64,000 nt of DNA from SHZL01 sp963815185. GTDB taxonomy: Bacteria; Pseudomonadota; Gammaproteobacteria; Xanthomonadales; SZUA-36. The position numbers and the translations under genes are program-made. The notes under the pieces were generated by a model. That model was given only the letters and a program-made list of their open reading frames with translations, made no database searches and had not been told where the DNA came from. Location of the stretch: positions 80,811 to 144,810 of the forward strand of contig CAWFGC010000006.1 of NCBI GenBank assembly GCA_963815185.1. The letters are read 5' to 3'. Shown here one piece after another: positions 57,036 through 64,000 of this stretch. Numbering within the stretch: position 1 is the first letter of the stretch; each line of letters starts with the position of its first letter.

Positions 57036-57326
57036 ATGAAGAAAACCAGCTTCGAGTGGGATGAAGCCAAGGACCTGGCCAACCAAACCAAGCACGGTCT
57101 TTCATTTTTCGAAGCTCAGTTTGTGTTCGCTGATCCTAATCGAGTGATTGCCAAGGATTTGTCGCATAGCGATAAGGAAAAGCGATTTTATTGTTTTGGC
57201 CGCCTGGATGAAGGTATTGCTACGGTGAGATTTACCTATCGCAATGACACCATTCGAATTATCGGGGCAGGCTATTGGCGCAAAGGTAAACGAATTTATG
57301 AACTCGAAAATCAAATACACCGATGA
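57036..57326 (+). CDS. brnT: BrnT-family ribonuclease toxin
   Basis: RelE-fold mRNA endonuclease of a type II toxin-antitoxin system. The 96-residue protein has the family pattern SFEWDEAKDLANQTKHGLSF near residues 5-24 and FYCFGRLDEG plus RIIGAGYWRKGKRIYE at the C-terminus. The antitoxin gene overlaps it by 29 bp in the usual toxin-first order. Part of the first integron cassette. Confidence 0.9.
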   Translation: MKKTSFEWDEAKDLANQTKHGLSFFEAQFVFADPNRVIAKDLSHSDKEKRFYCFGRLDEGIATVRFTYRNDTIRIIGAGYWRKGKRIYELENQIHR

Positions 57327-57546
57327 ACCACTGGGTAAGGTCGAAGTAATAGCAGACATGCTTCCCTCGCCAGAGGAACTAGCTTTTAAAGAGGACACGG
57401 TAAAAGTTACTATCGCTCTGAGTAAATCGAGCGTCGACTTTTTCAAAAAGGAAGCGAAAAAGCACGATACAAAATATCAACAAATGATCAGACGGCTTCT
57501 GGATGAATATACTCGTGCACAAGGCCGGCATATAACAAATCATTAA
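57298..57546 (+). CDS. brnA: BrnA-family antitoxin
   Basis: Antitoxin and autorepressor paired with BrnT. The 82-residue protein has a disordered N-terminal region and a ribbon-helix-helix-like C-terminal half (KVTIALSKSSVDFFKKEAKK, then YQQMIRRLLDEYTR). The ATG at 57298 overlaps brnT in another frame. Its last codons run into the attC-like site, which is normal for compact cassettes. Confidence 0.85.
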   Translation: MNSKIKYTDEPLGKVEVIADMLPSPEELAFKEDTVKVTIALSKSSVDFFKKEAKKHDTKYQQMIRRLLDEYTRAQGRHITNH

Positions 57547-57589
57547 ACCCGGACGCGCTGAAGCGCGCCGGTTAATTCAAACGTTATGT
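57530..57589 (+). other. attC site of the brnTA cassette
   Basis: The R''-like ATATAAC (57530-57536) and R'-like GTTATGT (57583-57589) bracket an imperfect palindrome. Arms CCGGACGCGCT and AGCGCGCCGG pair with one extra A on one arm, the extrahelical base expected in attC. AATTCAAACGTTATGTG is close to the right ends of known attC sites (TTAATTCAAGCGTTA). Confidence 0.8.
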
Positions 57590-57637
57590 GAGCATCTCGG
57601 CGCTTGACAGTAGTATCAATAGCAGTATCATTATTGT

Positions 57638-57886
57638 GTGAGTGATGTAACAAAATCCTTGCAGAAAATGAAAAGGAATCCTAAGGGGGTTCGTTTCAAT
57701 GATCTGAGGAGGGTTTGTGAACATTACTTTGGTCAACCTCGCCAGAGTGCTAGTAGTCATTGCGTATTTAAAACACCGTGGTCGGGTGATCCCCGAGTGA
57801 ATATACAAAATGACAAGGGAAGAGCAAAGGCGTATCAGGTACGCCAGGTTTTACTTGCCATTGAGAAGCTGGAACTCAAATCATGA
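57638..57886 (+). CDS. hicA: HicA-family mRNA interferase toxin
   Basis: Double-stranded-RNA-binding-domain toxin of a type II system. The 82-residue protein has FNDLRRVCEHYFGQ, the catalytic histidine segment SASSHCVFKTPWSGDPRVNI and KAYQVRQVLLAIEKL. The start is GTG. It overlaps hicB by ATGA. Second gene cassette of the integron. Confidence 0.85.
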   Translation: MSDVTKSLQKMKRNPKGVRFNDLRRVCEHYFGQPRQSASSHCVFKTPWSGDPRVNIQNDKGRAKAYQVRQVLLAIEKLELKS

Positions 57887-58212
57887 TTAATGAAATCGAC
57901 AAATATACCTACCGAGTTACGTGGTCTGAAGAAGACAGTGAGTTTGTTGGGTTATGTGCGGAGTTTCCTGGCCTAAGCTGGCTGGCTTCGGACCCTGAAG
58001 AAGCTATTCGCGGTGTACGAGCGCTTGTAAGAGACAGCGTCGAGGACATGGGGCAAAACGGCGAGAAGATTCCAACACCCATTTCCACACGTAAATTTAG
58101 CGGCAAGTTCATGATCCGTGTTCCGCCTGATGTGCACAGGCAACTGGCAATTGAAGCGGCGGAGTCAGGAGTGAGCCTAAATCGAATAGCAAGCGCAAAG
58201 CTCGCACATTGA
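57883..58212 (+). CDS. hicB: HicB-family antitoxin
   Basis: Antitoxin of 109 residues. The N-terminal partial RNase-H-like domain (YRVTWSEEDSEFVGLCAEFP; LSWLASDPEEAIRGVRALV) neutralises HicA, and the C-terminal ribbon-helix-helix (FMIRVPPDVHRQLAIEAAES) binds DNA for autoregulation. It overlaps hicA by 4 bp. The stop is 5 bp before the next attC-like site. Confidence 0.85.
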   Translation: MINEIDKYTYRVTWSEEDSEFVGLCAEFPGLSWLASDPEEAIRGVRALVRDSVEDMGQNGEKIPTPISTRKFSGKFMIRVPPDVHRQLAIEAAESGVSLNRIASAKLAH

Positions 58213-58216
58213 ATTC

Positions 58217-58279
58217 ACATAACGAAAAAGGATAGGTCGTGAGAGCGCAGCGAGCCACGACCTGATCCGGTAGTTGAAC
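58217..58279 (+). other. Probable attC site of the hicAB cassette
   Basis: ACATAAC (58217-58223) and GTTGAAC (58273-58279, a fit to GTTRRRY) enclose arms AGGATAGGTCGTG and CACGACCTGATCC that pair with one unpaired base. Position right after hicB fits. The R''/R' pair is less complementary than usual, so the right end may have been changed by the neighbouring IS91-type insertion. Confidence 0.5.
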
Positions 58280-58493
58280 AAGCCCGGTGGTGACGTTGCG
58301 GGATTCTTTATAGTTGCAAATAAATGCACTCGTCCTCAGGCGGATTACCGCATGGTGTGATGCGGCGTATTTTCTTAGGACGAGCGCCGCTGTTGGCCTG
58401 TTGTTTCCAAGCCGGCAGAATCAGGCATGTTTCATGGGTGGTCGGGCATCCTCCGTGTTGAGTGAGCCACTGGCATTTTTGTTTCCCGAACGC
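58280..58493. other. Non-coding segment between the attC-like site and the transposase
   Basis: No gene is seen. It should contain the end of the IS91-type element (origin end, downstream of the transposase stop). Exact ends could not be set because IS91 elements lack terminal inverted repeats and target duplications. Confidence 0.4.
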
Positions 58494-59543
58494 CTATCCG
58501 GGTTGCCAGTGCGGGCGGATAATCGAGATGATGTTCATGGCTTGTCCGCATTGCGGGCAGGTGCGCGTGGGTCTCGTTGTTTCAATCGGGAACGGCAGCG
58601 TTACGCGCAGGATCAACTGCACCAGTCCGAGGAGTTTTTTCGCATTGCCGTGCAGGAAGCCATAGTCGCGGACCCGGCGGAAGCCCTTGGGTAGAACATG
58701 CCGCAAGATCAGCCACAGGAAGTCCGCGCCTGCAAGTGTGCGGGCTCGGGTTTCCCCGGTGCGGGATTCGACATAGCGGAAGGTCACCTTGCCGTTGCGA
58801 TTGGCGAGGATGTCGCGCTCGGCGATGACACCCCGGTAGAGGTAGCGCGACAGGTATTCCAGCGCGGGTTCGCCACGGCCGACCCGCCGACAGTCGACGA
58901 CCCAGTGTTGCGGCATGTTGTCGGGGCGGGTCAGCTGGGCCTGGTTCAAGCCATCCAGCATGCGTGCCCGGAACACCTTGGCCAGTGCACGCTGGCTGAA
59001 CAGGTATTTGCCCTTGACCTTCTTCCAGCAACGCCGCAAACGGTTGACGCCGCCACCGGGGACGATGATGTGGAGGTGCGGGTGGAAGCCCTTGTCACGC
59101 GCGTGGGTATGCAGCACCGCGGTCATGCCCAGCTCGGTGCCGAGCTGGGCCGGGTTCCGGCCGAAGTCGCGGAGCGTGGAGACCGCACAGTCGAAGATCA
59201 GGCCATAGACGACGCGCTGATGCCGCCAGGCCAGCGCGCGCAGTGGCGCGGGCAAGGTGAAGGTAACCAGGAAGTAGTCGACCGGCAGCAATTTGGCACG
59301 CTGCCGATCCAGCCAACGGGTGGCTTCCAGGTTCTGGCACTGGGGGCAACTGCGGTGGCCGCACGACAGGGGATGGTGCCGGTGCTGGTTACAGTCGTGA
59401 CAGGCCCAGTGGACCTGGCCGGCTTGTGGTGTGTGGCAACGCAGCATGGCGGCCAGCGCGCGCCGGTGTCCGGGCAACAGTCGGTCGCCGTAGGCTTGCT
59501 CGAGGTCGTCGTGGTACTGGTCGATGAGCGAGGCCAGGTGCAT
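58494..59543 (-). CDS. IS91-family transposase (HUH/rolling-circle type)
   Basis: The 349-residue protein has an N-terminal zinc-finger region (HWACHDCNQHRHHPLSCGHR, then SCPQCQNLE), HUH-type His residues in KGFHPHLHIIVPGGG near 153-167, the tyrosine region EYLSRYLYRGVI near 230-241, and a C-terminal CPQCG zinc ribbon. These are hallmark features of IS91 transposases. The ATG is two bases after the recombinase stop. Nothing in the frame is broken. Confidence 0.88.
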   Translation of the reverse strand: MHLASLIDQYHDDLEQAYGDRLLPGHRRALAAMLRCHTPQAGQVHWACHDCNQHRHHPLSCGHRSCPQCQNLEATRWLDRQRAKLLPVDYFLVTFTLPAPLRALAWRHQRVVYGLIFDCAVSTLRDFGRNPAQLGTELGMTAVLHTHARDKGFHPHLHIIVPGGGVNRLRRCWKKVKGKYLFSQRALAKVFRARMLDGLNQAQLTRPDNMPQHWVVDCRRVGRGEPALEYLSRYLYRGVIAERDILANRNGKVTFRYVESRTGETRARTLAGADFLWLILRHVLPKGFRRVRDYGFLHGNAKKLLGLVQLILRVTLPFPIETTRPTRTCPQCGQAMNIISIIRPHWQPG

Positions 59544-59545
59544 GA

Positions 59546-60450
59546 TTACGGCCTCCGCAGATCGACCCGCAGCTGACCGACCAGACGATTGATGATGCGG
59601 GTACTGTCCTGTTCGGTGGTGCGGGTCAGTTGGGCATAGCGCGCGGTGGTGGTGGGGCTGGCATGGCCGAGCAACGCCTGGATGTGGCGCAGGCTCAGAC
59701 CTCGTTCCAGCAGATGCGTGGCGAAGGAATGGCGCAAGGTATGAATGGAGGCTTTTTTTTAATGCCGCAGTCGGCCAGCATGCTCTTCATGGCCGCCTGC
59801 GCGCCGCCGCGATCCATGTGCGTCGTCGCGCTTCGAACGGTCTCGAACGAGCCGTTGGCGTTGGGGAACAGCAGGCGCGGATGCCGATGCCGGCACCACA
59901 AGGCGCGCAAAGCCTGGCAGGTCAGATCAGGCAATGGCACCAACCGGTCCTTGTGGCCCTTGCCACGCCGCACGTGAACCTGCCGTCGCTGGCTGTCGAT
60001 ATCGCCCACTTCCAGCGCCAGCGTCTCGCCCAGGCGCAGCCCCATCGAGTAGGTGGTCAGCACAAACACCCGGTAGCGCAGTTTGCGTGCCGCGCCAATC
60101 AGGCGCTCGATTTCCGCGACACTCAGAATATCGGGCAGCGACTGGACCTTCGGCGCCCGGATCATTCCGACCCACTGCCAGTCGCGCTCGAGCACATGCT
60201 GGTAGAAGAATTGCAGGCCACAGCGATCGAGCTTGACGGTGGACCAGGAATGCGACTCGACCAGCTCGGCAAAATACTCCGCCAATTGCTCGGCTTCGAG
60301 CCGATCCGGGCAGCAGTCGAACCAGGCCGCAACGCGCCGCACCGCGCGGGAATAGGCCTCGATGGTTTTGTCGCTCATGCCCTGCAACTTCAGGGCTCTC
60401 AGATGCTTGCGATACAGCTCGTCGAACCGTCTTTGCTCGGATTTGTTCAT
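59546..60450 (-). CDS. Tyrosine recombinase of the IS91-type element, joined by a -1 frameshift site
   Basis: The N-terminal part (60450-59752) has an SAM-like core-binding domain and the catalytic Arg in SMGLRLGETLALEVGDI. The C-terminal part (to 59546) has MRHSFATHLLERG, LLGHASPTTTARYAQL with the catalytic His, Arg and Tyr. The frames join at A8 (59753-59760 as T on the plus strand): the zero frame reads AAA-AAA-AAG, and a -1 slip on A-AAA-AAG leads directly into GCC-TCC (ASIHTLRHSF). The total is about 301 residues, the normal size. It could be programmed frameshifting, polymerase slippage, or a plain mutation. Confidence 0.75.
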
Positions 60451-60733
60451 GATAAACTCCTTGACGAAAGCGCCCCGATTGGGCGTCGGTCAAGGATTAC
60501 ACGAAATGAAGCGATTTTTCTGCCGCGTAGCGGCTTCGTTCAACAAGGCGTTTCAGCATGTTCCGGCCTGCGGCCTGCGGCCTCAGCCGGACCGGTGTTC
60601 CGCACGAGCCATACTTTGTGCCGAATTTGTGGCGTAGCAACCAATTGCCAGCATCAATTAGTGTTCAGTCGGAGTTCAGCTAATGTTGTTAAGATCAGCC
60701 ATTGCTTTCGTGAACAACGCAAAAGGAAGGCAT
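60451..60733. other. Non-coding segment between the IS91 unit and the beta-helix gene
   Basis: It contains inverted stretches such as GCCGC-GTA-GCGGC near 60520-60533 and a GGCCTGCGGCC repeat near 60562-60580. No complete attC or gene can be supported. AAAGGAAGG at 60721-60729 is the ribosome-binding site of the next gene. Confidence 0.35.
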
Positions 60734-62161
60734 ATGCGTCCATATTTGGTTTTATTGGTGCTCTGGTGCGGTACCGTGTTCTCCGACGAATTTCATTCCG
60801 AAAAAATTGCTCCTGGTGATATTCAACATCTCAAACAGGCGATTCTCGATGCCAATGACCGCGAGATGCGCACCGCCTTGACTCTTTCAGGCACGTATAC
60901 TTTCACCGCAGCAGATGAGCTGCCAGCGATCCATTCGACCATCTCAATGTGGGGTGATCCCAACGACTACTTTCGTTTTCAAGGTGCTTCGGAAGTAGGA
61001 CCGAATCGTATGCTGACAATTGAGTCCGATGGCGAACTGACAGTCGGCTATGGAGAATTCACGAAGTTTGATGTCCTCCGCTTAAGCGGCTCGGTTTCTG
61101 AGGTTTCTCCGCTTATTGAGAACCACGGAAGTTTGGTTTTGGATCAGGCTGTGTTCCGAGACATTGATGGCAGTTATTTCATCACCCGAACTCACTTTAC
61201 TCCGCCGCTGATAAGTAACTTTGGTTCGTTCCTGGCCAAGCGAACGTCGTTCATTAATTCTGGGTTTAACCAGGGGTTGGGTGGCCTGATTTCGAATCTA
61301 GGATTTGCCCGCTTTGAAAAATCCGTGTTCGATAGCACGAATATTCGTGAACCAATTTCCAATGAAGGGGAGATGGAACTGGTCAATGTTTCATACCTGG
61401 GCAATCCTCGCGATGGTTCTGGTGCATCCTCGCCCTTAAGCAATGGCGAAGAAGGAACGGTCCGGATCGGCAATTCAATATTCGCCGGAGTAGAAGGCTC
61501 TTTTTGGTGCTCGCAGGTTCTGAGTTTGGGACACAACCTGGTGGACAATGCCGCCTGCGGCTTATCTGCGGATGGAGACATCATCGGCGTTCCAACAGGG
61601 CTGCTTCCCCTAAGTGCTGATCCAAAAATGCGAGAATTTTTCCTTAGTGCGGCAAGCCCAGCAATAGACAGCGGCGATCCCGAACTTTGTGCCACTGTTG
61701 CGGATGGCCCACTTGATGGCAATGGCGATGGAATTGCGATATGTGACAGGGGCGCGTTCGAGTTCTATTCGAAAGGACTCTCTGACGGTGGGGCGAACGG
61801 CCTCTACTACGACCCTGACCACGACGGTCATTACGTCTATGTCCTGGACAACGATTACAACACGCTGGTCATGTGGAATACCTTCGACACACAAGGGAAT
61901 CAGGCGTGGGTGCTCGCGCTTGGCGATCTAGCCAATGGACAGTCAATGATTGCTGATGCTTATATCAATAAGGGTGGAACCCTAACGGCTTCAGGCCCGA
62001 CAAACGTCAGTCTCGATAACTTCTGGGGAACTATCCAGATCGAACTTGATTCTTGCAAAGAGGGTACCTTCTATTTTGATTCAGTACTTCCGAATTTTAC
62101 AAAAGGGCAGTTCAGAATGAAGCGACTTGCGGGTGTGACCCAAATCGGTTGTGAGGACTGA
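60734..62161 (+). CDS. Secreted choice-of-anchor-type beta-helix protein
   Basis: A 475-residue exported protein. The signal peptide is MRPYLVLLVLWCGTVFS. The middle (about 60-330) has repeated beta-helix segments with ENHGSLVLDQAVFR, ISNFGSFLAKRTSF, LSNGEEGTVRIGNSIF, and the motif SPAIDSGDPELC plus DRGAFEF, as in choice-of-anchor Q proteins. A C-terminal domain begins GLYYDPDHDGHYVYVLDND and ends KRLAGVTQIGCE. That tail domain occurs on many secreted xanthomonad proteins. Function unknown. The ATG at 60734 is decided by its ribosome-binding site and signal peptide. Confidence 0.65.
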   Translation: MRPYLVLLVLWCGTVFSDEFHSEKIAPGDIQHLKQAILDANDREMRTALTLSGTYTFTAADELPAIHSTISMWGDPNDYFRFQGASEVGPNRMLTIESDGELTVGYGEFTKFDVLRLSGSVSEVSPLIENHGSLVLDQAVFRDIDGSYFITRTHFTPPLISNFGSFLAKRTSFINSGFNQGLGGLISNLGFARFEKSVFDSTNIREPISNEGEMELVNVSYLGNPRDGSGASSPLSNGEEGTVRIGNSIFAGVEGSFWCSQVLSLGHNLVDNAACGLSADGDIIGVPTGLLPLSADPKMREFFLSAASPAIDSGDPELCATVADGPLDGNGDGIAICDRGAFEFYSKGLSDGGANGLYYDPDHDGHYVYVLDNDYNTLVMWNTFDTQGNQAWVLALGDLANGQSMIADAYINKGGTLTASGPTNVSLDNFWGTIQIELDSCKEGTFYFDSVLPNFTKGQFRMKRLAGVTQIGCED

Positions 62162-62348
62162 AGGATTTCAACAACTAAAGTGTTTTGTGACCAATTTGTG
62201 TCGTGATTTCTGAAGAATTCAGCGTTTTTCAGGTATTTTCTGTCACAATCTAATCGGGCAAACACCGCAAATGCTTGGATTACTTGACGCCCTATGAGGC
62301 GTTCAACGACACTCGGGAAACACTATCCGTTGCACTTCGTGGTTGAAT

Positions 62349-63947
62349 CTAACTTCCATTTAGCCTGATTCCGGCCGATTCCCGATCCCATGTTGTCTGG
62401 GTCACGCCACGCTCCTTGAGAAGGAATTTTTTGATCTTCCCATTTTCAGTCTCAGGCAGTTCATCGACTATTTCAATATAGCGAGGTATTGCAAAGTACG
62501 CGATTCTGTCTTTCAAGAAATCGATCAGGGAACGCGGATCGATCGTACTGCCGGCACGCGGGACAATGTATGCCATAACTTCCTCTTCGCTTGCCTCGGA
62601 TGGCACACCAATTACAGCGGCCTTTTCGATCTCTGGATGTGCATACAGCGCCGCCTCAACTTCTAATGATGAAATATTTTCGCCGCTACGGCGTATGCAG
62701 TCCTTCAATCGGTCGCAAAAGCGATAAATTCCATACTCATCCCGAACGACTCGGTCACCCGTGTGAAACCATAGATTCCGCCACGAATTCACCGTGGCAT
62801 CCGGATTACCAAAGTACCCATTGGACATGCTGTAGGGTTCATGTTGTCGGATGATCAACTCGCCGGGAGTGCCGTCCGGCACATCGCAATCCTGGTCATC
62901 TACAACGCGGGCTTCGAAACCCTTAACGACGCGCCCCAACGCTCCGGGGACGTAACCACCGAGTACATTTGACATGACAAAATTGGTTTCAGTTGAGCCG
63001 TATCCTTCAATAAGTCGAATGCCAAAACGTTCTTTGAATTGAAGTGTGAGTTCTGACGAAGTTGCTGGCGATAATGCAATACGTATGTTGTGGTTGAGGT
63101 CGTCAGGCGTTGGCTCTGCTTTCAGAAGAATATGAACCATGGTCCCCAGAAGGTATGTCACGCTCGCTCCTGTGCTCTGGGCTTCTTTCCAGAACCGTGA
63201 AGCCGAAAAACGGGTTCCTAGAGCAAACGTCGCACCATGCAGCAATGCCTGCCAGAGGGTATTCAAAGCATTTGTATGGAATAAAGGCAGAACCGTAAAA
63301 AGGATGTCGTCCGACGTTACTTGCAGCGCCTGGCCAGTATGTATCCCCCACCAGAAAAACTGTGGTGGGGACACATGACACCTTTGGACAGTCCGCTTGT
63401 ACCTGACGTGTAAAGAATAGCTGCATTATCTCCCGGAAACACCGGTTGGGCCGGCGGAAATCTCCTGGAGGTGGCAGCCTTGATGTCGCTGCCCCCGCGA
63501 TAATTTCTTCATCAAACGGCTCGTCACCCACAACCCATATTTTGCACTTGTACGGAAGCCGGATGTCAGCATTTGACAAATGCGTAATGAGAGGCGCGTC
63601 AACTACGACAAGATCAGGTCTGGTGGCCTCGACTATATGCCGAAGTTGCGCACCGTGAACAGCGGTATTGACAGGCACCAAAATTGCACCAAGCCAAGCA
63701 GTCCCCAGCCATTGTTGGATCAACTCAGGGCCATTCGGCAATAGCACCAGTATTCGAGATCCGGGGCCCATGCCAGCAGCGGCCAGTCGGCCCGCACAGC
63801 GCCCGGCCAGTTGTGGTGCTTGCTCATAGCTGTAGTGCCATTGGCATATTTAATGAAGGATCGGTTACCCAGACGGACCTGTATCTTTAGAATTTCAGGC
63901 AACGTACGCTGAGAAAATGGTAGATTTTTGTTTAGTTCGAATTGCAT
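62349..63947 (-). pseudogene. Acyl-CoA synthetase/AMP-ligase with three frame breaks
   Basis: ANL-family enzyme that activates a carboxylic acid to its CoA thioester. Consecutive pieces read MQFELNKNLPFSQRTLPEIL, then LVLLPNGPELIQQWLGTAWL, then AILYTSGTSGLSKGV (P-loop), then IEGYGSTETNFV and WFHTGDRVVRDEYGIYRFCD to a C-terminal ENGKIKKFLLKERG. One base is missing at each of three places: near 63830, near 63460 and near 63366. Restored length is about 533 residues. It resembles carnitine/crotonobetaine-type CoA ligases. With three lesions it may be a true pseudogene, or the sequence is poor near the window end. Confidence 0.75.
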
Positions 63948-64000
63948 GCTCTTCAGTGCCTGGCGGTCCGCGGTTCGGTAACGGTTTCGGGCAATCCAAA

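Larger units (their letters stand above)
58494..60450 (-). mobile_element. IS91-family element with accessory tyrosine recombinase
   Basis: A two-gene unit, recombinase first and transposase second, on the minus strand, with two bases between stop and start. IS91-type transposases replicate by rolling circle and often travel with a tyrosine recombinase. The element interrupts or abuts the integron cassette array. Coordinates cover the coding part only. Confidence 0.75.

Noticed and set aside
58698..59576. A long plus-strand frame opposite the IS91 transposase
   Set aside because: It is the complement of a strongly conserved transposase and carries no recognisable domain.
60500..60620. Possible third attC site near 60530-60610
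   Set aside because: GC-rich inverted stretches are present, but no matching R''/R' core pair could be placed.
62280..62310. Hairpin GACGCC...GGCGTT as a terminator after the beta-helix gene
   Set aside because: The stem is short and there is no T-tract on either strand.
63948..64000. Possible coding sequence at the right edge
   Set aside because: Only 53 bases remain and no start, stop or motif can be assigned.

Overview
The window reads as the chromosome of a gammaproteobacterium, probably close to Xanthomonadales or a Woeseia-like marine or sediment lineage. This is an inference from gene families and order: yggS-proC-yggT-DUF4426 next to pilT-pilU, aroK-aroB-hemE, an XrtH-type exosortase, GTP-type PEP carboxykinase, paired TPR-sulfotransferases, and a tkt-gap-pgk-pyk-fba cluster followed by maeB and the pyruvate dehydrogenase genes. 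No rRNA, tRNA or CRISPR array was recognised.

Layout. 1-2150: permease and ATPase of a vitamin B12/iron-siderophore type importer, separated by a 344-bp inverted-repeat element. 2266-5689: rppH, an M28 peptidase, a Fur-controlled bfd, bfr and sufT. 5735-10860: pckG, then a TetR regulator divergent from fadE with a palindromic operator. 11185-16592: an overlapping ECF sigma/anti-sigma/DUF4097 operon and a frameshifted TonB-dependent receptor. 16631-22894: methyltransferase with a DUF4826-like tail, two tandem TPR-sulfotransferases, and a histidine kinase. 23132-29886: hemE, aroB, aroK, xrtH, pdxH, DUF4426, yggT, proC, yggS. 30011-34866: pilT, pilU, an OmpR-type two-component pair, and a zinc-ribbon membrane protein. 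34982-39692: secreted and outer-membrane proteins, a thioredoxin-like protein, a Usp protein, and a sodium/alanine symporter. 39860-55588: central carbon metabolism (tkt, gap, pgk, pyk, class I fba, maeB, aceE, aceF, a retropepsin-like protease, lpdA). 55730-60450: an integron integrase, an attI-like region, two toxin-antitoxin cassettes (brnTA, hicAB) with attC-like sites, then an IS91-family transposase coupled to a tyrosine recombinase. 60734-63947: a secreted beta-helix protein and a badly frameshifted acyl-CoA ligase.

Three themes stand out. (1) Short structured repeats sit at gene ends: inverted-repeat elements whose ends reach or contain stop codons, and two 131-bp repeats carrying GGA hairpins like CsrA/RsmA sites, with one compensatory base pair between copies. 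(2) A small chromosomal integron holds two toxin-antitoxin cassettes beside an IS91-type element, whose recombinase carries a canonical A-AAA-AAG slippery heptamer exactly where its reading frame breaks. (3) At least 13 single-base frame breaks occur, several in genes expected to be essential (aceE, aroB), so uncorrected sequence errors are likely for many of them. Those genes are annotated here as restored spans.
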